Shown: positions 1 to 9,307 of the stretch, one piece after another | How positions within the stretch are numbered: the stretch's first letter is position 1 | Layout: each line of letters starts with the position of its first letter | DNA from: DATFVA01 sp963800255 | GTDB taxonomy: Bacteria > Bacteroidota > Ignavibacteria > Ignavibacteriales > Ignavibacteriaceae | Assembly: GCA_963800255.1 (NCBI GenBank) | Contig: CAWDAK010000013.1 | Location: forward strand, 197,215 to 261,214 | Direction of reading: 5' to 3' | DNA: 64,000 nucleotides | Notes under the pieces: model-generated | Told to the model about the DNA's origin: nothing | Seen by the model: only the letters and a program-made list of their open reading frames with translations | Database searches by the model: none | Program-made: the position numbers and the translations under genes

Positions 1-2
1 CA

Positions 3-119
3 CTCGGCTGTCCCGCTGTTCATAGAAAGAAAAAAGCATTAAATATCTTATATTTCATATTAGGGACCATCGGTTTCATTTTCCTGAACCTTGTATTGTA
101 TCAGATGACTGCAATTTAA
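3..119 (+). CDS. C-terminal end of a membrane protein (partial)
   Basis: An open frame enters from the left edge and stops with TAA at 117-119. Its last 38 residues hold a lysine/arginine patch followed by a hydrophobic stretch of about 20 residues, as at the end of a polytopic inner-membrane protein. The gene runs towards the glycosyltransferase on the opposite strand, with only 10 bases between the two stop codons. The family cannot be identified from this fragment. Confidence 0.45.
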   Translation, partial: LGCPAVHRKKKALNILYFILGTIGFIFLNLVLYQMTAI

Positions 120-129
120 TGATAAACTG

Positions 130-1203
130 CTATTTCCATTCCGGCTTTACGAATAATGAGTTGAAAAAATTGATTATCAGAAAGATTTCATAAGTAATAT
201 TAAGGTAAAGCAGCTGGATGGGGTTGAATTTATAGCTAAAACGTTCCTGCATAAAGTATAAGATCATAATATCTGTTGTAATTTTAACAACAGCCAGCCA
301 GGCAATGTTTATATCCAGAAACATCAGGATTGGTGAAAATAGCATAAACAGATTCAGTAAATGCCAGCCGCTGATTATTATTTTATTTTTCAAGCTGTAA
401 TGAAATGACGATTGAACATGCCGGGATTTCTGGCGGAGATAATCTTTCAAATTATCTGCCGTATAGGAATAGACAAAAGCGTTTTTATCATAAAACACTT
501 TAATTTTCAATTTATTTTTTACAGCCTCACGCAGAAGCAAATCATCATCTCCGCTGAGAGTCTCCAATGTATTACTATACCCTCCAATTTTGAAGAAAGC
601 TTTTTTAGAAAATCCCAGGTTCCTGGCTGCAGCCGTATAAGGTAATCCCAGCGAGGCAAGACTAAAAGACAGGAAGTGATTTTTAAGATTTTCCATACAG
701 GCAACGCTGCTTATAAAATTATTCTGCTTCCTTATCAGGGGGGCGGGGCCAAATATAAAATCATATCCCTGCTGAAAAATAGAAGCACAAACAGTCAACC
801 ACTGGGGTGAAACGATGCAGTCAGCATCAGTCACCAGAATATTTGAATTTCCGGATTTCTCTATTCCCTTAAGCAAAACCCCTCTTTTAGACGGCAATAG
901 TTTTTCCTCAGCTCTTATGACGCTTAAATTGTTCATAGTATCCGCAGCTTTAAGGGCAATCTCGTATGTCCCATCGGTTGAGCTATCATCTATAATAATT
1001 GTTTCAAATTTTCCGGCGGGGTAATTTATATTTTTTATGGATCCAATGAACCTTTCTATGTTGTGTGACTCATTCTTTGCCGCTGTCACAACCGATATCT
1101 CAACATCGCCGCTGATCAACGGAATTTTCCGAAGCAGTTTAACCAGGCCTGATACAAGTATCAGCTGAGCCAGCAGGTAGAATATGGAGATAAAAATCAT
1201 CAC
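130..1203 (-). CDS. Membrane-anchored family 2 glycosyltransferase
   Basis: This 357-residue protein is a GT-A fold glycosyltransferase of family GT2, expected to transfer a sugar from a nucleotide-sugar to a lipid or polysaccharide acceptor at the cytoplasmic face of the membrane. An N-terminal hydrophobic segment (about residues 3-22) precedes the catalytic domain. Visible motifs are the nucleotide-binding DDSSTDGT (72-79), the metal-binding DAD (126-128), a GDDD acidic motif (218-221) and RQKSRH (about 257-262), in the place of the usual (Q/R)xxRW. Two or three C-terminal hydrophobic segments follow, as in hopanoid- and polysaccharide-type GT2 enzymes. Two adjacent ATGs (1201-1203 and 1198-1200) could start it. 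Substrate and product cannot be told from sequence. Confidence 0.85.
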   Translation of the reverse strand: MMIFISIFYLLAQLILVSGLVKLLRKIPLISGDVEISVVTAAKNESHNIERFIGSIKNINYPAGKFETIIIDDSSTDGTYEIALKAADTMNNLSVIRAEEKLLPSKRGVLLKGIEKSGNSNILVTDADCIVSPQWLTVCASIFQQGYDFIFGPAPLIRKQNNFISSVACMENLKNHFLSFSLASLGLPYTAAARNLGFSKKAFFKIGGYSNTLETLSGDDDLLLREAVKNKLKIKVFYDKNAFVYSYTADNLKDYLRQKSRHVQSSFHYSLKNKIIISGWHLLNLFMLFSPILMFLDINIAWLAVVKITTDIMILYFMQERFSYKFNPIQLLYLNITYEIFLIINFFNSLFVKPEWK

Positions 1204-1653
1204 AGTATAACTGTTTACTTCATTTTATTTGAAATCACCTAAAGATACAATTGTAGTTGATATTACTCCAAATCATATCATTTCGCATCTTTCGCAAAAA
1301 AAGCGATAATATTGACGGCAGGCGAAAAAATATTTTAGTTATAAAAAAATTTTGTTTTTTATAAATAAAAATTATTATCTTAATCTTACCTTTGTAAATG
1401 AATAAACACTTTGAGAATTAATATTTTATAATTGATACGATTTACCTTTTCCAATAATTTTTTCCCGATAAAAACAGGAATAATTAAAAATCAGGGCACA
1501 CTTCTGTCTGCTTTAACGGTTCTTCGTATTTATTTCTCTCGGGTTTTTAATCAGTCTTAGCAACTGATTCTTGGGCACTCAATAGAAAAAAATCATTTCA
1601 TTAATGATCTATATAAATAACTCACATATAAACTCATCAAATAAGGAGACCTT
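1204..1653. promoter_or_regulatory. Divergent intergenic region with candidate promoter elements
   Basis: This 450-base AT-rich gap separates the divergent glycosyltransferase and the secreted propeller gene. It holds a TACCTTTG at 1387-1394 that fits the Bacteroidota -7 consensus TAnnTTTG, but no TTG at the proper distance. A 7-bp inverted repeat AATCAGT/ACTGATT with a 7-base loop lies at 1549-1569, and a perfect TACAATTGTA palindrome at 1246-1255. No coding frame is convincing. If 1387-1394 is used, the leader of the downstream gene would be about 250 bases long. Confidence 0.35.
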
Positions 1654-4506
1654 ATGAGGAGGCATTTACCGATTATTGTCATACTTGGTATCATATCAGT
1701 ATGGACAATGAACTCATTTGCTCAAAATTCAGATCCAAGGATGTGGAGTATTCATTTTCCGAAAGAGGGACAGTTCTATGATGTTCCCCCTGGAAACCTT
1801 GAGTACAAAAATCCAAACACAAAGTCTTTGGTGTACAATTTTCGTGATCAGATCGTAGAAGTACTGCCGAATTTCCGTGTTCATCCAAGCAACGCTTCAC
1901 AAAGCGAAGTGCCTATTACAAGAGGAATGGACCCGAATATTCTGTTTGCTTCATCAAACGTTTTTATTTCAAGTTCTTTCTTTTTCAGTGAAGGTGTTTA
2001 CGTTTCAATCGATGGCGGAAACAACTGGTTCGGAAGTGATACCTGCTCCGCATCTCCTATCTCTGACCATGGCGGGGATCCTGGTCCTGGTGTAGGTCCC
2101 GATGGAACACTCTATATGTCATACCTGCCTGGTTCATACAATTCAATTAAAGCTGCCTATTCTTCCGATTATGGCGCTACCTGGTCAGCCGGTGCGGTTC
2201 TGCAGTCTGGTTCAATGGATAAAAATCATACAGCTGTAGATAACGTTCCTGGAAGTCCTTACCTTGGAAATGCTTATGTAACCTGGTCAGACTTCAGTCA
2301 GTCTGCTCCATCGGCAACAGTTGCATATTCTACAAATGGAGGAGTAAACTGGTCTGCATTTCAACATATTAATACAGTTGCAGCGGGACACTATTCACAG
2401 GGAGTTAATGGTGCAGTAGGTCCTGATGGAACTATTTATGTCGCATGGCAGAATCCAGTTTCAGCAAGTCCTTTCACAGGTGATTTTGTTGGCTTAGGAA
2501 AGTCAACCGATGGCGGTGCTACCTGGACATACAACAATAACGTCTACGATTGTAATGGTATTAGAGGAACTCTCAGTTTTCCAGGAGGCAGTCAGATCAG
2601 AACTAATGATTTCCCCTGGATGGCAATCGATGTTTCAAGCGGTCCGAGAAATGGTTGGATGTATATCGTAACTGCTGAGAAAAATCTTGCTCCTGCCGGT
2701 TCTGATGCTGACGTTGTTATGCACGTTTCAACTGATGGCGGAACTACATGGTCAGCTGGTATAAGGGTTAATCAGGATGCGCCGAATAACGGTCAATATC
2801 AGTATATGCCTGCGGTTTGTGTTGGCGAAGATGGTGCAGTTAACGTGGTTTATTACGATACCAGGAATTCTGAACCTGTTGGCGGGCTTCCGGACTCTGC
2901 TCAGGTTTATGTATCAAGATCAACCGATGGAGGTGTTACTTTTGAAGACTTCCAGGTAAGTGATCATAGCTTCAGACCAAAACCTATTGCAGGTCTTGCT
3001 GGCGGATACCAGGGAGATTATATAGGTATAGTAGAAGCGAACGGAGTTGTTTATCCTTATTGGTGTGATGACATCACCGGTATTTACCAGGCATGGACAA
3101 CCCAGGTAACTTTTGAACCTCCATGCACCATTGATGCAGCTTCTAATCCAAATCCAGTGAGCGGTGCTACGAATGTAGATATTAACCTCTCACAGCTTAC
3201 CTGGGATAATGGAGCAGGTGATAATGAAAACGAACTCTATTTCGGAACGAACCCTGCAACACTTGATCTTGTACAATCAGGATCACTTTCAACATCGTGG
3301 AATATAGATCCCAGCTATCTACCTTTAGATTATTATACAACTTACTACTGGAAAGTAGTGGAAATTGGTGATACTTGTTCTTCAAGCATCACATTCCATT
3401 TCAAAACCATGCAGGATCCAAATTTCCATATGGTCTCAGATACGCTCTATCCTCAGAGTGCTGATTATTGGACCGGTACAACTGATGGAACCACAAAAAC
3501 AGATATCAGTGAAGTAAGAACTATCGATCCTGAAGTTGGCTGGATGGCTTTTGATATCAGTTCTATTCCAAGCGAAGCAACAGTAACAGGCATTTCACTT
3601 AATGGATATGTCAATGCAACAAACTGGCCATACTGGAGTGCTACTCCAATGCCCGATAATCCTGTAACCAGCAGTGCATCTACTGTATACAATGATGCAA
3701 TGGCAGGATACGATCAGGGAGTGGCTTATTTATATTCTAACGAAGCTCAAGGTTTTTCAACAGGCTGGCATACATGGGCGTTGGCAAACGGAGCTGTCCC
3801 CGATCTTCAGGCTGCTGTCACAGGGTCTCAAGGTTGGTTCGCAACCGGAATTGTTGATCGTGATTTCTCAACAACTTACTATATCAACTTCGACGGCTGG
3901 AATGAAACAAATCCTCCCTATATCGTAGTTGATTATTTTTATATCACACCGGTTGAACTTTCCTCCTTTACTGCTTCTACAGATAACGGAACAGTAAATC
4001 TGAACTGGTCAACTGCTACAGAGACTAATAACAAGGGCTTTGAGATAGAACGTAAATCAGCAAACGGTGAATTCCAGAAAGTTGGATACGTTGCAGGTTT
4101 CGGTACTACAACTGAACCAAAGAGTTATAACTTCGCAGATAATAAGGTTGAAGGAGGAGAGTATACCTACAGATTAAGACAGCTTGATTTGAATGGTTCA
4201 TCTTCTTACTCAAACCTTGTAGAAGTTGAAGTAACCACTCCGAAGGTATTCTCCCTTGAGCAGAATTATCCGAATCCTTTTAACCCGACAACGCTTATTC
4301 AATATTCAATTCCTGCTGATCAGCGTGTGAAGCTGAATGTGTATAACCTTCTCGGCCAAAAAGTTATGACTCTTGTTGACGGTATACAAAAATCCGGTCA
4401 GCATGAGGTCAACTTCAACGCTTCCGGACTTGCAAGCGGAATTTATTTCTACAAGCTTGAAGCCGGAACACAATCATCCATTAAAAAGATGATCTTAATG
4501 AAGTAA
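1654..4506 (+). CDS. Secreted sialidase-like propeller protein with T9SS sorting domain (copy A)
   Basis: A 950-residue exported protein. The N-terminus is a signal peptide ending near FAQ. Residues of about 90-500 carry BNR/Asp-box motifs (SxDGGxxW: STDGGATW, STDGGTTW and similar), the mark of sialidase-like beta-propellers. A fibronectin-III-like domain follows (about 500-590), then a domain of unknown family with WMAFDISSIP, another Fn3-like domain (about 770-860) and a C-terminal type A T9SS sorting domain starting at QNYPNPFNPTT and ending in KKMILMK. The protein is expected on the cell surface or outside. No full set of sialidase catalytic residues was established, so enzyme activity is unproven. 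An AAGGAG ribosome binding site precedes the ATG. The next gene is a close tandem paralogue. Confidence 0.85.
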   Translation: MRRHLPIIVILGIISVWTMNSFAQNSDPRMWSIHFPKEGQFYDVPPGNLEYKNPNTKSLVYNFRDQIVEVLPNFRVHPSNASQSEVPITRGMDPNILFASSNVFISSSFFFSEGVYVSIDGGNNWFGSDTCSASPISDHGGDPGPGVGPDGTLYMSYLPGSYNSIKAAYSSDYGATWSAGAVLQSGSMDKNHTAVDNVPGSPYLGNAYVTWSDFSQSAPSATVAYSTNGGVNWSAFQHINTVAAGHYSQGVNGAVGPDGTIYVAWQNPVSASPFTGDFVGLGKSTDGGATWTYNNNVYDCNGIRGTLSFPGGSQIRTNDFPWMAIDVSSGPRNGWMYIVTAEKNLAPAGSDADVVMHVSTDGGTTWSAGIRVNQDAPNNGQYQYMPAVCVGEDGAVNVVYYDTRNSEPVGGLPDSAQVYVSRSTDGGVTFEDFQVSDHSFRPKPIAGLAGGYQGDYIGIVEANGVVYPYWCDDITGIYQAWTTQVTFEPPCTIDAASNPNPVSGATNVDINLSQLTWDNGAGDNENELYFGTNPATLDLVQSGSLSTSWNIDPSYLPLDYYTTYYWKVVEIGDTCSSSITFHFKTMQDPNFHMVSDTLYPQSADYWTGTTDGTTKTDISEVRTIDPEVGWMAFDISSIPSEATVTGISLNGYVNATNWPYWSATPMPDNPVTSSASTVYNDAMAGYDQGVAYLYSNEAQGFSTGWHTWALANGAVPDLQAAVTGSQGWFATGIVDRDFSTTYYINFDGWNETNPPYIVVDYFYITPVELSSFTASTDNGTVNLNWSTATETNNKGFEIERKSANGEFQKVGYVAGFGTTTEPKSYNFADNKVEGGEYTYRLRQLDLNGSSSYSNLVEVEVTTPKVFSLEQNYPNPFNPTTLIQYSIPADQRVKLNVYNLLGQKVMTLVDGIQKSGQHEVNFNASGLASGIYFYKLEAGTQSSIKKMILMK

Positions 4507-4563
4507 TATATTACTTCAGGGTTAAAGGGTTTTAACATTTAACCTGGATTTAAATTTATTCTA

Positions 4564-4591
4564 AGGCTGCTCATTATGGGCAGCCTTTTTC
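4564..4591 (+). terminator. Rho-independent terminator
   Basis: AGGCTGC (4564-4570) pairs perfectly with GCAGCCT (4580-4586) around a 9-base loop and runs into a T tract. It lies 58 bases after the stop of copy A, so the two paralogues are probably transcribed separately. Confidence 0.75.
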
Positions 4592-4791
4592 TGTTTAAAA
4601 AGCTTCTTGTTTTTTGATTATAAAATTCACTATGTTTATTCGACTTAATAAAAATTGAGTTTAACCAAAAGTAAATTGTCAGATTTGGTTCAACCGTTGA
4701 TAGATATACTTATACAGGCCAAGATTCAATATTAAAACTCCTCGCTGATTTCAGCAGCTCATCATTACAATCACTTTCCTTACGATATTAT

Positions 4792-4877
4792 TAATTTTGA
4801 AAATAATGGACCTTAACCCCAATAGTGAAAAAATCACCAATTAACTTAAAATCAAACTCATCAACTAAGGAGATCTT
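4792..4877 (+). promoter_or_regulatory. Candidate -7 element and duplicated leader of copy B
   Basis: TAATTTTG at 4792-4799 matches TAnnTTTG, though no TTG lies 19-21 bases upstream. The bases just before and after the ATG, including AACTCATCAA and AAGGAGA, are nearly the same as at the start of copy A (about 4 differences in 44 bases). The ribosome binding site and signal-peptide start were therefore duplicated with the gene. The rest of the 371-base gap holds only the terminator of copy A and AT-rich sequence. Confidence 0.4.
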
Positions 4878-7706
4878 ATGAGGAGTCATTTACCGATGGT
4901 TGTTCTGCTTGTAGTAATGTGCAGCTGGACAACGAATTTGTTTGCTCAGAGTTCATCGCAGGATCCTAGATGGTCCAGACCAACAATAGATTTTACGAAT
5001 TCCGTAATTCAGAATAGTACCTGGCAGCCTGCCCCACAGTTTCATAGACAGTATATCTTCAGAGATCACGTTGCCGATGTCAGCCCTAACTTCAGACCCC
5101 ATCCTACAACAAATACTTCTCAGTCTGAATTAAGCGTTGATGTTCACCCTACTGATGAAAACATGGTATTCAGTTCGGCAAACTCCTCAAACTGGCCGGT
5201 TTCAACCATATATGGTACCGGAGTTTATTGGAGCTTCGACGGAAGTTCAACCTGGAACGGAAATGATATCCCGCCCTTTGGAGTCAACGGCGGCGATCCT
5301 GCATCTGTCATTGGACCCAATGGTTATATGTATGAAGCGTACCTGACTGGCGGATCGTATGCGATTGGGATGGCGGTATCTACTAATAATGGAAGCAGCT
5401 GGACAAATCGCATAGTCAATTCCACTGCAGGCGATGACAAAGAACATATGATGGTAGATAAAACTGCCGGCAGTCCTTATGAAAACAACCTTTATGTAAC
5501 ATGGACAAATTTTGCGGGAGCTAGCGAGGTGGTACTCAGGTCCTCAACTGACTTTGGATCTATCTGGGCGCCGATGGTAAATCTTTCTGGAAGTATTACT
5601 CCAACTGGAGCTTCTTTCGCTCAGGGTGCTAATGTTCAAACCGGACCTAACGGAGAGGTATATGTTACATACTGCGTATATGATGCAAATTGGACGGATG
5701 GAGAAGATGCCATCGGATTTTCCAAATCAACAGACGGTGGAGCTACATGGGTAACCACAAGAGCTTACGATCATGTTAATTTCGGTATCCGTGGTTATTT
5801 GTCAAGCAAAGGCGGTATGAGAGTGAATTCTTTCCCGAATATGGCTGTAGATAGATCAGGTGGTCCTAACGATGGAACTATTTATATTTGCTGGCCTCAA
5901 AGAAGCGTTGCTCCGGCAGGTAATGATCCCGATGTTGTAATGATAAAGTCAATTGATGGTGGAACAACCTGGTCTGCCCCTTTCAGAGTGAATGATGATC
6001 CTCTTAATAATGGTAAGGATCAGATATTTCCATGGTGTACCATAGATCAGTCTACAGGTCAGCTCCTGGTTGTTTTTTACGACAGCCGTAATGTAACCAA
6101 TAATATGGCTGAAGTTTATTTGGCTTCATCTTATGATGGAGGAAATTCATTTAATAATTTCGTTGTAAGTGATCAGTCCTTCGCGTTCGGTCCAATCTCA
6201 GGATTTGGAGATAGTTACGGTGGTGACTATATAGGAGTTGCGGCGGTCAATGATGTGGCTTATCCATTCTGGATGGATAGCAGGACCGGCAACTCTCAAG
6301 GCTGGATGTCAAAAGTTACCTTCGCTCCTCCGTGTCCCGTTGGAGTTGCTTCAGATCCTAACCCGGAAAACGGAGCAACAGATGTGGATATTAACCTTTC
6401 ACAGTTGAGCTGGACAAACGGTGTGGATGCGGTTTCCAACGAATTATACTGGGGTACTGACCCCGGTAACCTTACGCTTGTTCAGAGCGGAAGCCTTGCT
6501 ACAAGCTGGAATATTACAGGTGGACCGCTTCAATTCTTTACCACCTACTATTGGAAAGTAAGTGAGATTGGTGATACATGTACTTCAAGTTTTACTTTCA
6601 ACTTTAAGACTATACAGGACCCGAATTTCCAGATAGTCTCAGATACTCTCTATCCTCAGAGTGCTGCTTACTGGACCGGCTCAACAGATGGGATCACAAA
6701 ATCTGATGGTGAAGTAAGAACTCTCTATCCTGAGCTCGGATGGATGGCTTTTGATATTAGCTCCATCCCAGTTGAAGCTACAATAACAGGCATATCATTT
6801 TCCGGATATGTAAATGCTACAAACTGGCCTTACTGGAGTATTACACCAATGCCGGATAATCCTGTAACCAGCGGTGCTGCTACTATATATAATGATGCTC
6901 TTGCCGGATATGACCAGGGGACTGCCTATTTATACTCTGACGAATCATCAAGTTTTTCGCCTGGATGGCATGACTATACCTTGGAAAACGGGGTCGTCCC
7001 GGATCTTCAAGCTGCTGTTAGCGGCTCGCAAGGCTGGTTCGCGATGGGTTTTGTCGATCGTGATTTCTCAACCAGCTATTTTGTCAACTTCGACGGCTGG
7101 AATACCGCCCAGCCTCCTTATATAGTTGTTGATTATAACTACATCACGCCGGTTGAACTTTCCTCATTTACTGCTGCTGCCGGTATAGGAACAGTAAACC
7201 TCAACTGGTCAACAGCTACAGAGACCAATAACAAAGGCTTTGAGATCGAACGCAAATCAACAAACGGTGATTTCCAGAAAGTGGGATACGTAGCAGGTTT
7301 CGGTACAACAACTGAACCTAAGAGCTATAAATTCACAGATAACATGGTCGAAGGAGGAGAGTACACATACAGATTGAGACAGATCGATCTGAATGGTTCA
7401 GCCTCTTATTCAAACACGGTAGAAGTTGAAGTTAATGCACCCAGGATATTCGCACTGGAACAGAATTATCCGAACCCTTTCAATCCGGCTACTATTATTA
7501 AATATTCCATCCCTCAGGATCAGCAGGTAAAACTGAACGTATACAATCTGCTTGGAGAGAATGTAATGACTCTGATTAACCGGTTCCAGAAAGCAGGTCC
7601 GCACGAAGTTAATTTCAATGCTTCAAACCTTGCAAGCGGTGTTTATTTCTACAAACTTGAAGCCGGTATACAGATCTCAATCAAGAAAATGATCTTGATG
7701 AAGTAA
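4878..7706 (+). CDS. Secreted sialidase-like propeller protein with T9SS sorting domain (copy B)
   Basis: A 942-residue tandem paralogue of the preceding gene with the same layout: signal peptide ending near FAQ, BNR/Asp-box propeller (SFDGSSTW, STDGGATW, SIDGGTTW), Fn3-like domain, WMAFDISSIP domain, second Fn3-like domain (ITPVELSSF onward) and T9SS type A sorting domain (QNYPNPFNPAT to KKMILMK). By eye the propeller has diverged much more than the C-terminal half, where long stretches are nearly identical to copy A. This fits selection or gene conversion on the back half and diversification of the front, ligand-facing half. Function is otherwise unknown. Confidence 0.85.
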   Translation: MRSHLPMVVLLVVMCSWTTNLFAQSSSQDPRWSRPTIDFTNSVIQNSTWQPAPQFHRQYIFRDHVADVSPNFRPHPTTNTSQSELSVDVHPTDENMVFSSANSSNWPVSTIYGTGVYWSFDGSSTWNGNDIPPFGVNGGDPASVIGPNGYMYEAYLTGGSYAIGMAVSTNNGSSWTNRIVNSTAGDDKEHMMVDKTAGSPYENNLYVTWTNFAGASEVVLRSSTDFGSIWAPMVNLSGSITPTGASFAQGANVQTGPNGEVYVTYCVYDANWTDGEDAIGFSKSTDGGATWVTTRAYDHVNFGIRGYLSSKGGMRVNSFPNMAVDRSGGPNDGTIYICWPQRSVAPAGNDPDVVMIKSIDGGTTWSAPFRVNDDPLNNGKDQIFPWCTIDQSTGQLLVVFYDSRNVTNNMAEVYLASSYDGGNSFNNFVVSDQSFAFGPISGFGDSYGGDYIGVAAVNDVAYPFWMDSRTGNSQGWMSKVTFAPPCPVGVASDPNPENGATDVDINLSQLSWTNGVDAVSNELYWGTDPGNLTLVQSGSLATSWNITGGPLQFFTTYYWKVSEIGDTCTSSFTFNFKTIQDPNFQIVSDTLYPQSAAYWTGSTDGITKSDGEVRTLYPELGWMAFDISSIPVEATITGISFSGYVNATNWPYWSITPMPDNPVTSGAATIYNDALAGYDQGTAYLYSDESSSFSPGWHDYTLENGVVPDLQAAVSGSQGWFAMGFVDRDFSTSYFVNFDGWNTAQPPYIVVDYNYITPVELSSFTAAAGIGTVNLNWSTATETNNKGFEIERKSTNGDFQKVGYVAGFGTTTEPKSYKFTDNMVEGGEYTYRLRQIDLNGSASYSNTVEVEVNAPRIFALEQNYPNPFNPATIIKYSIPQDQQVKLNVYNLLGENVMTLINRFQKAGPHEVNFNASNLASGVYFYKLEAGIQISIKKMILMK

Positions 7707-7734
7707 AGTTCATCCTGATCTAAAGCTTAACGAA

Positions 7735-7859
7735 GAGGCTATCTCATAAGTGTCATTCCGAATTTATTTCGGAATCTAATTATTCGATTTCGAATTGAAT
7801 TAGAATCAGAAACCATTTCAGGTTGACAATTTCAGACTTTTGAGACAGCCTCTTTTTTT
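7735..7859 (+). terminator. Long-loop terminator carrying a palindromic repeat
   Basis: The left arm at 7735-7750 (GAGGCTATCTCATAAG) pairs at 14 of 16 positions with the right arm at 7837-7852, which is followed by seven Ts. The 86-base loop contains a copy of the dispersed palindrome (7752-7777). The right half (7818-7859) recurs almost unchanged at 58684-58726. It closes the transcript of copy B. Confidence 0.6.
7752..7777. repeat. Dispersed 26-bp palindromic repeat, single copy
   Basis: The unit is GTC, then ATTCCGAA (7755-7762), the loop TTTAT, TTCGGAAT (7768-7775) and CT. The stem is perfect over 8 bp. The same unit with other stem bases forms tandem clusters at 15933, 54303 and 56246, and a single copy lies at 58650. 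Confidence 0.8.
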
Positions 7860-7981
7860 ATCCCAATTTGACGGCAATTACCGGTTAGAAAATTTTAGGA
7901 TAGGGGTTTCAGGGAGTACAGGTTTAAGCAAATTATTTTTATATTTTTGCATTCAATATTAAAGAGCTGAAAACCCGGAGT

Positions 7982-9271
7982 ATGAAAAAAGCATTTCTAT
8001 TTTATTTGCTGGGTATGCTTACAATCTCAGTAAATGCCCAGAATTCCTGGGAGAAAATTGATAGTCCTACTTCACATAGATTAACATCTGTGGTCTTTTC
8101 TGACAGTCTTAACGGATGGGCTGCCGGGGATTCCGGAATCGTTATTCACACCGCCGACGGCGGTAAAAGTTGGGAAACTCAATATCATAATGATTCGTTA
8201 AGTATTGTAAACCTTTGTTTTCTTGATGCTCAGTATGGTTTTGCGTCGGCTTCCAGCAGCATGTATGAACCATTCGGTTCATTTCTTCTGAAAACCACCA
8301 ATGGAGGTGAGAGTTGGAGCGGTGATTATATGAGGATAGGTGAGTTATTCGTGAACTATGTTTGTTTTCTCGATTCACTTAAAGGTTTTGCCGTAGGATA
8401 TCCGGGTTTTTTTATGAGAACATCTGACGGAGGCGAATCGTGGAGACCCGTAACCCGCGATTCTTCAATATATGCAGGATATCCTCCATACAAAATTAAA
8501 TTTTTGAATGAGACTTATGGTTATGCGTGCGGAGGTGTTCGTGACGTTACTGGAGTAATCTGGCGTACAACCGATGGAGGATTAAGCTGGGATACTGTAG
8601 TTGATACATCATCGGCTCCCCCTGAGCCCCTTTTTGCGCTTCAGATTTTTGACTCTCTTAATGTTATTGCGATGGGGGGTGATCCCGAATACGGTGCAAG
8701 TACTATGAGGACTTCAGATGCCGGTAATTTTTGGCAGTATGATACACTACGAATTTTATGGTATCCGCTTGAAGTCGGATTCAGGACTGCTTCAGAAGGT
8801 TGGGCGCCTATGGGACCAAAACTTGGTTTTTTATATTCTTCCAATGCCGGTGTGAACTGGTCTCTCATACCAACTCCCGATTCTGCCTATGTCACTAATA
8901 TTAATTTTCCGGATTCTTCTCACGGCTATGCAGTAGGCATAAATGGTACTATCTTAAAATATACGTATCAAAAACCTAATGAAGTAATCGCTGATGCAGG
9001 AGAAATCGGTTCATTTCATCTCGGACAAAATTATCCTAATCCTTTTAATCCTACAACAAGTATAAGCTACCAGGTAGGATCCGCCGGGATGGTTACTTTA
9101 AAAGTGTATAATATTCTCGGTAAAGAGATAGCTTCGCTGATTAATGAATATAAACCTGCCGGCAGCTATTCAGTTGAATTTGACGGGAGTAACCTTTCCA
9201 GCGGTGTATATTTTTACCGGTTAGAGGAAGGTGCATTTACAGACGTAAAAAAGATGATATTACTCAGGTAG
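7982..9271 (+). CDS. Secreted Ycf48-like propeller protein with T9SS sorting domain
   Basis: A 429-residue protein with a signal peptide ending near VNAQ. Several repeats of the form GWAxGDxGxIxxTxDGGxxW (for example GWAAGDSG with TADGGKSW, GFAVGYPG with TSDGGESW, and RTTDGGLSW) match Ycf48/BNR-type beta-propellers. The C-terminus is a T9SS type A sorting domain beginning GQNYPNPFNPTTS and ending KKMILLR. It should be exported and surface-attached or released. A TATTTTTG at 7942-7949 could be its -7 promoter element, 33 bases before the ATG. It is related in plan but not closely similar to the two paralogues upstream. Ligand and role are unknown. Confidence 0.82.
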   Translation: MKKAFLFYLLGMLTISVNAQNSWEKIDSPTSHRLTSVVFSDSLNGWAAGDSGIVIHTADGGKSWETQYHNDSLSIVNLCFLDAQYGFASASSSMYEPFGSFLLKTTNGGESWSGDYMRIGELFVNYVCFLDSLKGFAVGYPGFFMRTSDGGESWRPVTRDSSIYAGYPPYKIKFLNETYGYACGGVRDVTGVIWRTTDGGLSWDTVVDTSSAPPEPLFALQIFDSLNVIAMGGDPEYGASTMRTSDAGNFWQYDTLRILWYPLEVGFRTASEGWAPMGPKLGFLYSSNAGVNWSLIPTPDSAYVTNINFPDSSHGYAVGINGTILKYTYQKPNEVIADAGEIGSFHLGQNYPNPFNPTTSISYQVGSAGMVTLKVYNILGKEIASLINEYKPAGSYSVEFDGSNLSSGVYFYRLEEGAFTDVKKMILLR

Positions 9272-9307
9272 TTACTTCACTGTTCATTAGCAGATGTCTG
9301 TCGCCGC

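Noticed and set aside
1351..1394. A complete promoter TTTG...TACCTTTG before copy A
   Set aside because: The spacing of 32 bases is too long for the 19-21 of the consensus, so only a possible -7 element is reported.
9272..9307. Terminator between the convergent Ycf48-like and helicase genes
   Set aside because: No hairpin with a T tract could be found in the 36 bases.
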